DNA of 64,000 bases from Trissonchulus latispiculum (lineage: Eukaryota; Nematoda; Enoplea; Enoplida; Ironidae), in assembly GCA_030248195.1 (NCBI GenBank), contig JASAND010007749.1:1-64000 (forward strand). The letters are read 5' to 3'. The notes under the pieces were generated by a model that did no database searches, was not told the DNA's origin, and saw nothing but the letters and a program-made list of their open reading frames with translations. How positions within the stretch are numbered: the stretch's first letter is position 1; each line of letters begins with the position of its first letter. Positions 14,201-26,200 of this stretch are shown here, piece after piece. A program made the position numbers and the translations under genes.

Positions 14201-17200
14201 GCATTGTATATATACTTTGTTTACTGATCTCTTGTTACGTTCAGGGATCGGTGTTTACTGAACATTTGTTGCATGATAATTAAAATAGTTTTTTACTTTT
14301 CGTATTTTGTTGCAGGTTGATGGTGTCTATTGTGCGGTCGTGTTCCCGGACAAGCATGGACATGTGAGCGAAGACTCGCAGGAGATGCTCAAAGCCTGTC
14401 GTCTACTCAGGAAGGATGATCTACAGGTAATAATAAATTGGACATTGACAATAAAGAACTGTTTTTCAGATTCTTGTTAGGTTTAAAAAATTGAAAGTTA
14501 ACAAGATTTTAAGAAATTTTTTATTTTTTACCCTTCGTATCTGCTTGCACTTGTGGAATTTTGGAATTTTTTCTTTTCCTGTTTGTGCTTTATTAGGTAC
14601 CAGTTTTGATGTTTGTATTTTAGTATATTTAGTCTTTTTTATGTGTTCTTATTTAGGTGTTTAAATCTGGTGTAGTCCCCAAGTCTCCCGAGTGTATTCA
14701 GAAGGAGCCCAAGCGACTCCCGTTGGCCAAGTGTGTCTCCACAGCCACAACTGTACTCGACGTTGCCCTTACCCAGACTGGTATGCAGATTAGTAGCCGA
14801 TATTATGCAAATCAACGTATTTGTGTTGTTTGCTATTTTTAGTGTTTTGGGATTATGTAGATAAATTTTTTCAGAATTTTTTGCAAAATTTTTATTCTTA
14901 GCTACTGTTTTGATTTTTGTAGGTATCAAGCTGTTGTCAGCGGTGAGCGGAGATCGATTCAAGCTCTCACTTTGCAGTCTGTCGGGGAAGTTGCTTCAGG
15001 AATCCCTGTTTCCCACGTCTGCCACGGCGTTCCTCGGAACACAGACCTATCAGCCCCGGCTGATTAACTACGGAGAAGTACGTATTTAATAAGTTTATAC
15101 TTGATTTACCTGAGTTTTTTGTCGATTTGAGTAATGAGTGTTTATTATTTTCAATTCAAATAAGCATTTCTGAATGATATACAACAAGATAGAAGGGGTT
15201 TGGAAAAGGATACTTTTTTTAGTTTGTATTTTACTTTATTTTTTAGAACTACGCACAGCAGGCAAGGCCGAGATTTTTCTAAGGCCACTAGTCGCTGTTT
15301 TAGGACACTTTCACTTTTGTTTGCTTAAGATTTTCTAATTTTTTGATCGCTGGTATTGTTGCTATAGGATGATTTGTGTATCTGTTTGGATGGCAACGGC
15401 TGCCTTTACCCGTTGGAAAAGGACTGTGTTGGTGGGATTAAGGATCCGATCCCGCTGAGTCTGGCTCCCATTCCAGCCATTGGTCTTGGCCTGCATCCAC
15501 TGAAGGCTGGTTCCGCTGCCTCTAATGCTGCTGCCAGTTCCAGCAGCAGTAGCGGTAGCAGTCTTCTGTCGAAGAGAAATCGTGCCGCTGCCCTGGTCTT
15601 TGTAACTAAGGTGAGCCCACGGGGTTGTTTCAGATTTTAAGGTGTTGAGAGACAGAACGACTACAAGAAAATGCGGTAGATACGTCCATTGGCTTTCTCC
15701 TGTTTCGGTACTAATTAAAGAAATGAAAGTTGTACACCACCAGGCACCTGAAAAATTCGGGCACCTGGCGGGGTTCGAACTCGCGTCTTCTGCTTAACGC
15801 GCAGACGCTCTAACCAACTGAGCCACAGGTGCTTCAGTAGAAAAAGCGGAAAACCGAATACGAGAATAATAGCTTTGCCTTAGTGACTGCAGGACTGACG
15901 TTTTTAATTAATTATTCGAAGGTTAATTCAGAAAGAGTGAGCTATTCCAAACATGATAACCTAATTTCCTAAAATCCTCTAAGCTGAGCGTTTAGTGTTC
16001 TGCGTTATCTGTTAGAATCTAATACAGTGTTAGCTAGTCTCTGAAATTTTGCTCAGTTATCTACAGCAAACTGCTTTGTAGTTTCTGCATTTTAGCTTAT
16101 GTAAACAAAACTTTAGCTTTGAAGTAGTTTACGGTTGCAGTTTGCTAAGAATAGTATTGTATGAGTAGTGATTGTTTTTTTTCGTGTTTTAGCCTAGCCC
16201 ACTGATGGAACACATTTTGCATTGCGACCTTGAACAAGTCAAACGTTTTATTGAAACCTGTGAACGGGATAAAAGTATGTGTAGTTAATTGATTAAATGA
16301 AGGAAGCATTGCTCTGAATTTCGCACATAAAATCTAGTAAATTGTTAAAAAGATTAGTAAATGCGAGATGCGAGATTTTATTCACACAAAGTTTCTACAT
16401 CTCAAAAAACATATATCACAAAAACATATATTTGTTAATACAAAACAAAACATAGTGTTAGTGTTAATTGTTGATCGGAATGTTTCTTGTGATTTTTTTG
16501 ATTTTTCATTCAATTCTATCGATTTTTTCTGAATGTTCTCGTCGGTTTTTTCTTAGATCTGGACCAGTCAGAAGCCGACATTCTCAACTCGCGACTGAGC
16601 GGGAATCGTAACATCCTACATGCCTGTCTGCACTGTATGATCCCCCCGACCAATCGGGACAGTATTGACTACAGTGGTGGGGGCCCCCCAGGGGGCTCCA
16701 TTCCGTCTACCCGTGGGACTGGTGATGGTGGGACTCAAAGTCTGGCGGAGCGAACTGGCCAGTCGGTCCGAAATTTCTATGATTCCCAGTGGGAACAGTT
16801 GATGTAAGTCACTTACTTACCTCTCTTTATCTTCTTAGCCTTTTTTGCTTTTTTTAGTTACTTTCTTGTTTGATAAGAATTTCGAGTGTTTTTTTGAGGA
16901 TTTTGCTTCCGACATTTTAATTTTGGTGTACGTACCTCTGTAATTGCCAGTTCAGAGAGTAACAAGGTTGCTTGGTATTTTCAGTAGTGTTCGCAAATTT
17001 TTAGAATAATAATTTGGAAATCTTGGCCTGTTCTTGATTTCTTTAATGTAGTACGTATAGTTTGCAATAAATAGTTGAGACTGTTTTTTTCCTTTAAGTT
17101 CCAATCAGTAATACTATTATTGTTGACTATTTTATTTTGCAGTAGTTCTATCAGTTTTGACAGTGGTCATCACGATTATGAGGGTAGTGGCAGAGGTCCT

Positions 17201-20200
17201 CCCCCTCCTTCTCGTGGTGGCGGCGAAGGTGGTGCGCCACCGCGCCGCTCTCAGTCTCTCAAGGAGTCTCGCAGTGGCAGTGGCTCCTCCTCCACTGCTC
17301 CCACAGGCGGTGTGGACATGTCCCTCCCTGCCCTGTCCTCTTGGACAGGAGTGTCTTCGGGCTCTTCAACTACGCCTACGGATGGTAAGAGAGTCACTAT
17401 GACTTGTTTAGATTTAGTTTTTTGTGGGGGAAGGGAGGCTAGCGTTTGATTATCTTTCAGTGATGTCTGTCTAAAGCCATGACGTGTTGGGACATAATTA
17501 CTTTCATCCTGCGTTTTGGTGGACTTTATTTTTATGCCCAAATCTAGACGTGTGTAGATTTTTGAAAACTCCGAAGGACCACCAATAAACACCAGCACCA
17601 TGTTTGTGCTAGTTTATGTACTGACTGACTGACTCGACTGACATGCTTTGGATTGCTCTTTTTTGTAGCAATTGAAGCCTTGAATGTGGGCAAAATAGCC
17701 GTACCGCCGCAGACCTCCACCTCCAGCAAGAGCGGGGGTCCTCGTGCCGTCTATGACTGGAAGGAGCGCCAGCAGAATGCCCACAGTATACTGAAATTCC
17801 TTTGCGACAATAATTCCTTCATGACTGTCTATTTGCTGGAATTGCTATCGGCCAAGTAATACCTTAGTACAGTCTCTTCTTGTTCTTTGCCTGTTTGGTA
17901 TAAAGTTTATTTTTATTGCACTAAACTTATTTCAGGGATTTTTTCATGAGGGCAGGGGATTAACTAAGTGCGATGTTCTCGTAGCATACAATAACGAAAG
18001 AGTTGGTTTTCATTATAAAAGCAGATTTAGTGGTCAAAAGGTGATTTTGGTGATAAACCGTCAGCAAAGTTTCTAAATATTAAGCCTTCTGAACGATTAT
18101 TTTTCTGGGCAAAATTTTTCTGGCACCAGTTTTTTTATTTTGGCAATTTGTGGGACATGTGGTAGGAAATACGTGAGACTGTGAGATGTGTTACGAAATA
18201 ATGAAAAACGCCTGCCATGCAGTGACTAAGGTAAAGCCTTCGTCATTAATGCCTGTATCCTTCGTGGATCCGCCGTGCTAGTCTGCGTTTACCTCATTTT
18301 CTTGAGAAAATGTGAAAATGTGTTACAATAATTGTCTTGTTATTGCTCTGTGTTTGCAGAGAATCCGGGGGTCTGACCCCGTTCATGTACGCCGTACGTC
18401 ACCGACTTTACGGCGCAGCTATGGTACTGCTGGAAACGGCACAGCGTCTGGCCCGAGCCACGACTCAGTACCGCGAATCACTGGCTGGAATGCTGTGTCC
18501 GCCGGGGACCAGCCCTGAGAATTCCCCTCTACATCTGTTGGCATCCAATGATACCTGCAGTTTCACCTGGACCGGGGATGATCATATCAACCAGGCACGT
18601 TGCCTAATATAGAATCGATGATTAAGAGTTAATTTTAATGTGCTAGAATTGCTTTAGTTTTAAATAAACCATATGTACCTTTTCCTTCTCAATTAATTGA
18701 AAACAACTGGCCGTCAAAACTTTGCCAAACACCCGGAGTCGCGAAACCCGTTGCAAAATTAAAGGGTTGTCTAACCCTGGGTGTGTTTTCTCCATTTTTA
18801 ACACTTTATTATGGTGTCACGAGATAGAACTTTCTGGGGCTATTCTTTTATCTCTGTCGACATGTATAGTCGGAGATTTTTAGGGTGAGGACCTGAATTT
18901 TTATCGTTTTTGCTGCCCTTTTTCTAGGACATCTTTGAGTGTAAGACGTGCGGCCTGGTGGAGACGCTGTGCTGTTGTACAGAGTGTGCCAATGTCTGTC
19001 ATAAAGGACATGACTGCAAGTACGTATGTGCTAATTTTGTCTGCCAGTGTAATCTTAATTAAATGAAGTTTTGGTTGTTTATTTACTTTTTGGCGATTTT
19101 TTATGAAACCAGACTTTCAATATTTTGGCTCATCAAGAGTGTAATATTGCTTCAATTTGAGGAATCTAAGAGTACTCTTTTGCTCTATTGTGTGTGTAAG
19201 AGTACTCTTTTGCTCTATTGTGTGTGTGTATGTGTCATGTTCAGGCTGAAACGTACGTCTCCGACAGCCTACTGTGACTGCTGGGAGCGATGTAAGTGTA
19301 AGGCCCTGATTGCTGGAAATCAGACTATTCGCCTGGATTTGTTGGATAAACTTTTGACGGAAACCGATCTGGTGGCCCGCTGCAATAAATCGTACGTGAA
19401 ACCGACAAATGATGATAGTCTGGGATAGTTCTTGTGCTGGTCTGCTCGTATGATTAAGTAAGATTAGCACTCGTTCGTTGATGCTCATTGCATTTACGTA
19501 GAGATACGTAGATCTTTGTGTATTAGCTCATATTAACCATTTTAAATCTGGTCGAACACTATATTTCTAGTAGTGTCTTTTCGCATAATGAGTTAAATCT
19601 GCGTAAGGGGGTTTTAAAATTAACTCCGGCTTTTGTAAGTATAGGTTTATAATAGTGCTCATCACCGAATAGCGTTTTTGGCATCTTTACGAGAGAGGTA
19701 AAACGTGTTTTAACTCTCGTGAGAAAAGCCGCCAAATGCCAGATTAGCTTACATAGGTATTGCTAATTTCAGTGATTCTGTTTTAGTGGTGAACATCTGT
19801 TGCTATTTTTGGCTCGTACGGTGGGACGCCAACTGATCGAGCAACGCCAGTATCGACCAACTCGAGCCAAAGCCCACACTAAGACCTCTGCTGTCTCCAA
19901 AACTGATATTGGTAGGAATCTGTAGTGCTTTTAATTCACTTTAATTCTTTTCTGCGGGGGTTGCTATCGTACGTGATTGATTGACTTCTGTATGATTCTC
20001 TTCTAATTTAAAGTTCTATAAATGGCTTCTTTTGCACAATTGCACATGCTTGTATGATTTTTGCTGTGCAAACTGTTTGATTTCTTGAAATCATTAGTGT
20101 CATTCGTTATTCATAATTTTGTTAAAATTTTGTAATTTTTATTATTTTTAATAGGAAAAACAAGGTAATCTTTTTGCTGTCTTTTTTGTGAGTTAGTGCT

Positions 20201-23200
20201 ACTTTTTATTGTTTTGCATCTGCTTTTATCTTTTGCAGATTGTGATATGCCAGAGAATGACTTAGAGCCGCCTCGATTTGCCCGAAGGGCGCTGGAGAGA
20301 TTGCTGAACGATTGGTTCTCTGTGAAGAGTCTGATTGGAACTGGGACACAGAATGAGTCACTCCGGTATGTTACATAATACATACAAGACACAGGAGTGT
20401 GACGAATAATTTGCTCAGTTTTTGATCTTTTGGTCTCGTTCTCAGCAACCAAATTATGAGTTGAGTTGTTGTATTTAAGCTTTGTAAGGTGAAAATGTAC
20501 TATATACATACATAATATGTCTATGTTGAGTGAGACCTTTTTCTTGTATCACACTGCCGGTGCTTATACACGATCCTTCCAGCGTATTGTATACTTGTGA
20601 GTTTACCAACATACATTCTTTGCTTTGTGTCTTCGTGGACCCACTGGCAGAACGCTTTTTCACCGTGACAAATTTTACTGTTCACCATTCTGGCAATATG
20701 TGGTTGGGGGAATTCCTATTCAGATATCTGGAGATGTCATCAACGTTTGGCTTCGGACAACATTTTGTCCTCTTATCTGTCTTCTTGCAAACCCCGTCAA
20801 TTTTTGATGCTGGTCTATGAAAACACAAAATTCAAAAACTAAAAATTCAAAACAAAAAACATTTATGTTTACTAGCTGAAGCGGACAGAGCATGTCCGAA
20901 AACGATCTTCTTCATTCATAGTATGTAACCTATTTATGGAGCTCCCCCCCCCAACCCTTCCTGTGGAGGGGTGAAAAGCCAGACCACCCTCAAAATGTCT
21001 TCTATTTTTGTTTTTTCTGTTTTAATTTCAGATCAGGCACCCTACTCTACGAAGATCAATTCTATCTCCATTCGCAGGACGGTGCCCAGCATCTAGATCG
21101 ATTCACGCATACGCTGATTGTACGCTGCTCCCAGGAAATGCTGGACACCCTGGTCACCACGCTGATTCGTGAACTCCAGGCGCCGCCTGCGACTGTCGCT
21201 TCAGAAGCTGCTCTGGTGGGAGCCCGATTCGTTCGATCCCTGATTAGGGTCTATGTCTGCTTGATCACGGCTGCCGCTGGCGGAACGAGTAGCGCTCTGG
21301 CGAGCGGCTCTGCCGGTCATGGAAGCGGTGCCAGTACCCCCGGCGCTGGGGTCATTGGGCGAAGAAAAGTGTATGTTGGGCTTTAGTGCAGTTTTTGCTT
21401 TGGTTGTTGAGCTCTGTTTTATGATGTTACGTATTATAATCTGCGTAGAAGTCTCCGTAATTAAATGGGTGGGAAGGGGAATTTTATTGTCATTTTTCTG
21501 GTTTTGCGTTTGCTCCAATTCCTTTTCCTTTAATTCACAATAACGTGTTGAACTGCAAAAAATGAAAACAAAGGTGGACAAATGTTTCTGCATCCTAACC
21601 TTTTAATCATGCCGACAGCTAAAACGATATTAGTTGTGGCTTATGATTAATTTGCGCACTAGTAGTAAGGAGTGTTATATTGTTAAGTTTCTGAGCAACA
21701 AAGATTTTGTTTTGTTTAGACTTCAGACAGCATTTACTGGTTATAAGTTACAGTGGTTTTGTTTTTTGCAGATCATCCCTGACATCGAAATGCACTCAAG
21801 TGTTTCAGTATCTGCTGAGTCTGTCGGTTCGTGAACTGGCCGAATCAGCGGACGCCTTGATGGCCCCAGTTCGTCTGGGCGTCCTCAAACCGCTGTCACA
21901 GTTTACCACATCCAGTTGGTCTGCTAATGAGGTGTGTGAAAGGAATATTTAAAAAATTTGCGGTGGGGGAGAGCTTTAGAATTGAAAATTTCAGATAAAG
22001 GGAACCGGTAATTTGAATATTTTGAAAATTAAAAAAGTTTAAAAGCATTTAATCTGAGCTTAACTATTTTTCAATTTTGTGAGTCCTTAATTTTTTGTAG
22101 CTTTTCTTGCTTGTGAACTTTTTTAAAATAATTTTTCTGCATTCTATTTCAGTTGACAGAGAATGTGTTTGGTTTGGGCGGTCTGCCCCCCGTACCGGAC
22201 CAGCTTTGGTCCGGAGCGGACGACCCCATTGGGGGGCTCGGAGGCGCTGAGGCGTACCTCTCTGACGCTGATCCTGGTTCCCTCTATCCAATCGGACTGG
22301 AGCCAATGGATGTGGATGATTCAGGTGAACTGTTTATCTAATTTGCATAATTCCTTTGTCTCCCTTAGTCTACCAGGACCTCATTTGCGTAATTTTTGTT
22401 TCTTTAGAACTTTCTTTTGGTTCAGAGACTCTTTTCGACGAGGCAGTAAGAAATTTCGGGGAAGGTTGTTTTGTTGCTGTCTGGAACCAGCATGATTACA
22501 GATTTATTTTTGTTCTTCACTTAATCAATCATGTTTTTCAGTTTTTGTTTTAGCTGGTCCAGATACCATCGATTCAGACAGTGATGATGATGACGACGAT
22601 GATGATGGACAGCGATCGATTGGTGGTCGTGGTGGGCCCGGGGGCGGAGCCCTTAGTCCCGTTATTCCTCCGATCGGTGGCATTATGCCTCCACGAAGTG
22701 GCGGTGAGGGCTCTGCAGGTGGGGGTCGTGGAACGACCGGTGGAGGGACCTCAGGTGGCGGTAGAAGAGACCGAGATCGAGGCAGTGATGGGGAGAATGA
22801 CGGAGGCCCAGTGACGGAACAAGGCTACTATTCGGAGGAAGATCAGGACTCGGTGGACTCTGAGGACGGCCTGGGGGGTCCGGAAGAGCACCCTCAGGGT
22901 GGCTCCGGGTCAGGCGGGGGTCATGATGGAGGCTCTGAGTCGAGGCATCGACACCACCACCATCATCATCATCATTTGGATGATGATGAGGTTGGCTCGG
23001 ATGAGGATGATGATGACTCTGGCTCGGATCATGTCCCAGACTCGGAATCGGATATGCCCCCCGATCGGGAGTCATCGGAGGGGGCTGGTGCGCCTCCCTC
23101 GCGGGGTGGTGCCTCCAGCGGCGCAGGTGGGGCCAGGGGAACGGTGGCCATATCTGGGACCAGTCGCGGCTCACGTAGTGGTACGGCTGCTGATGGACTG

Positions 23201-26200
23201 CAGGATGGTAGGTGGTGAATCCAGTACCTAGTTGTTTTGGTGCAATGTTTTTTGAGGGGTTGCAAAATTCTCTCAAATTTTTGTGTTGCTTGCTTTGATT
23301 CGCTTCAGAAGACTGCTGCATGGAGTTCCGTTATGCGCCCGAGTTTTTTTCGGGTGCTTGGTCGCTTTCTTTCTTCCTTTCTTTCAATTTATCGCTTTTT
23401 TCTGTTTCAGAGAATGATCCTGCTGGAAGCGGTGGTGGCGGTAGTGGAGCGCCGCGCAGCAATGCCCCATCGACGGCACGCCTGGTCTGGGCTGTGGCTC
23501 GTCGCCAACGTGACCGGGACCGCCTGGACGGGTTTGGTCGCGGAGGCTTCTCCGCCTCCTCTCGCCACAATGACACCACGGTGACTGGTGGCGGGGAATC
23601 ATCTAGTTCTTCGCGTGGTAGGAATTTCCTTTTTTTCTGTGTCACTTTTAAAGTTGTTAAGTTTTGAAGGACAAGATTTCAAGACGTTTTCATTGAGCCG
23701 GTAAATAAATATTAAAAGTTTTGATGATACACTGGTTTTTCCTGGCAAATTCTGTGCTGCAAATAATTTCGCTGTAAATTTAGAATTTCACTCTGCGCTT
23801 AGGTTTTGCTATGAGCCTTCGCTCACATACTTTTAATATTCCATACCAGAGAAATAATGAAAAACGCCTGCCTGTATTCACTAAGGCAAAGCCTTAGTCC
23901 GAAACAGGAGAGAGCTAGTGGGCGCGGTATTTGGCCCATTGGCTCTCTCCTGTTTCGGACTAAGGCTGTGCCTTAGTGACTGCAGGAAAGCGTTCATCAT
24001 TTCTCTATGATTAATGCTTGTATCCTTCGTGGATCTGCCTGCTAGCCCGCGTTTATATCATTTTCTTGATGTAAGTATTCTAAACTAAGGATCGCTACCT
24101 ACCATTGTCTTTATAGAATTGTTTTTTCTAAACTAGGGACGTTTTTCTTTGACTGTTCTTTTGTTTCGTGTATACGAACACCCGTTGCGTATTTCAGGCG
24201 GCAACTTCATCTATCTGGACAGCAGTGGTGGTGGCTATCTGCGTCGCAGTTCCATGCTGGCCCTGTCCAGTGCTCTGGATTTGGCCGCTGCCGCGGCCGC
24301 TGCGGGTGGTCCGGGCAGCGCTGTGGGTGGTCCAGGTGGCTCAGGCGGGGCCCTTGAGCCCGCAGGGCCCTCCAGCCTACATACGGCCAGCCTGCTGGCC
24401 CGGTCATTTGGCCAGCTGGTTCGACAGGTGGTTGATCTGCTGAAGATGGCCTATGACTACAGGCCTCCATTGATGCCACGAGTGCTCCCCGTAACCAGGG
24501 AGGAGGCTGTTGCCCTACAGGTACTTGTTGACTCGACTTAATATTGGCTTTTCTCCTGTTTTGGACTAAAAGGCTGTGTCTTAGTGACTGCAGGGCAGGC
24601 GTTTTTCATTGATTATAATAACTGGCAGTCTGTGTGTAATCATAGGGGTCGCGGTAGCGACCCCTATAATATGAGTGAAAATGGTCGAATGACCGTGTAA
24701 AACAAGGCTGCGCAGAAGCTGCGCAGATTCCTGCGAGATTATGTGCGCAAAAAATTGTACGTGTCGAGTTTAGTATATTCGCCGAGTTTCATCCCCGTAC
24801 CACTTTCCGTTAAAAAGTTGCGCCAAAAATCGCTTACGAGAGTGATGTTTTTTCCGGTTCTCCGCTTTGACGTCTGGTAAGGGGGTTTTGTAGCTTTAAT
24901 AACAACAGATAGAAAATTTTTTGCCTATGAAAACCATATATATTCTTGGAGTACGCAACAAAAATAAGCCGATAGGCTAGTTTTTATGCCTCCCAGAGAC
25001 GGAAAAAATTTTTGGCGGGGGGCCAAAGTCGGTCAAAACGCTAAAATGGCCAAAAAATATGCTTCAAAGGCGCCGTAATAAGTCAGACTGGGCTATATAT
25101 GGGGCAATACTGCCTATACGGCTGAATAGGACACATATCAGGGTCGTTCAATTGCTATATGATTTTCCGGCCCTGAGCGTAATTTTTGGGTACTGGCCTG
25201 CCAAAGTTGGTGAATTTTGGGTCCAACTTTGAACTTAGTTTTTTCGCTTATTTTGCGACCTGGAAGCCTCAAATCTTGCATACAAAGGTTTTTGCGGACG
25301 AAGAATCGATTCCCGCTATCAAGTTTGCTGCCCGACTGACCCAAGTTGCTGGGCTGGTTCCACTTTGCCGTCTGGAGGGTCATGTCGGCAACCGCTACCT
25401 GGAGGCCCATACTAGGCTCTACTTGGCCTCTCAAAACTTTCTCTATAGTGGTTTTCTGGTGCGCTCAGCTCATATCCGGTGCCCGTTTTGCCGTCCGACT
25501 CATCCATCTTGCTGGGCTGGTTTCACTTTGTCGTCTGGAGGGTCATGTCGGCAACCGTTTCCTGGAGGTCCATACTAGGCTCTACTTGGCCTCTCAAAAC
25601 ATTCTCTATAGGGGTTTTCTGGTGCGCCCAACTCATTTCCGGTGTCCGTTTTGCTGTACAACGCACCCATTTTGCTGGGCTGGCTCCACTTGACCGTCAG
25701 AGGGGTCAGGTGGTCCAAAATGAAATTTTTCAAAAGTGGTCAAATTTGGTACCAAATGAAAGCCCTAAGTGAGGTGAGCAACTTTTGTCATAGAATTGCA
25801 TGCTCAAAGTGGCTGTAGCGTGCTGTGGTGGGGTGGGGACTTAGGCGATTTTCGGTCAAAAATGAAATTTTTCAAAAGTGGTCAAATTTGGTACCAAATG
25901 AAAGCCCTAAGCGAGCTGAGCAACTTTTGTCATAGAATTGCATGCTCAAAGTGGCTGTAGAGTGCTGTGGTGGGGTGGGGTGGGGACTTAGGCGATTTTC
26001 GGTCAAAAATGAAAATTTTCAAAAGTGGTCAAATTTGGTACCAAATGAAAGCCCTAAGTGAGGTGAGCAACTTTTGTCATAGAATTGCATGCTCAAAGTG
26101 GCTGTAGCGTGCTGTGGTGGGGTGGGGTGGGGACTTAGGCGATTATCGGTCAAAAATGAAATTTTTCAAAAGTGGGCAAATTTGGTACCAAATGAAAGCC

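Noticed and set aside
22685..23321. Antisense ORF of 212 codons opposite UBR5 exon 29
   Set aside because: A shadow of the Gly/His/Asp-rich sense exon, which is supported by phase and by UBR5 context.
25186..25772. Overlapping ORFs of 97-130 codons in intron 31
   Set aside because: They repeat every 163 bp because the DNA is tandemly repeated; no protein family resemblance.
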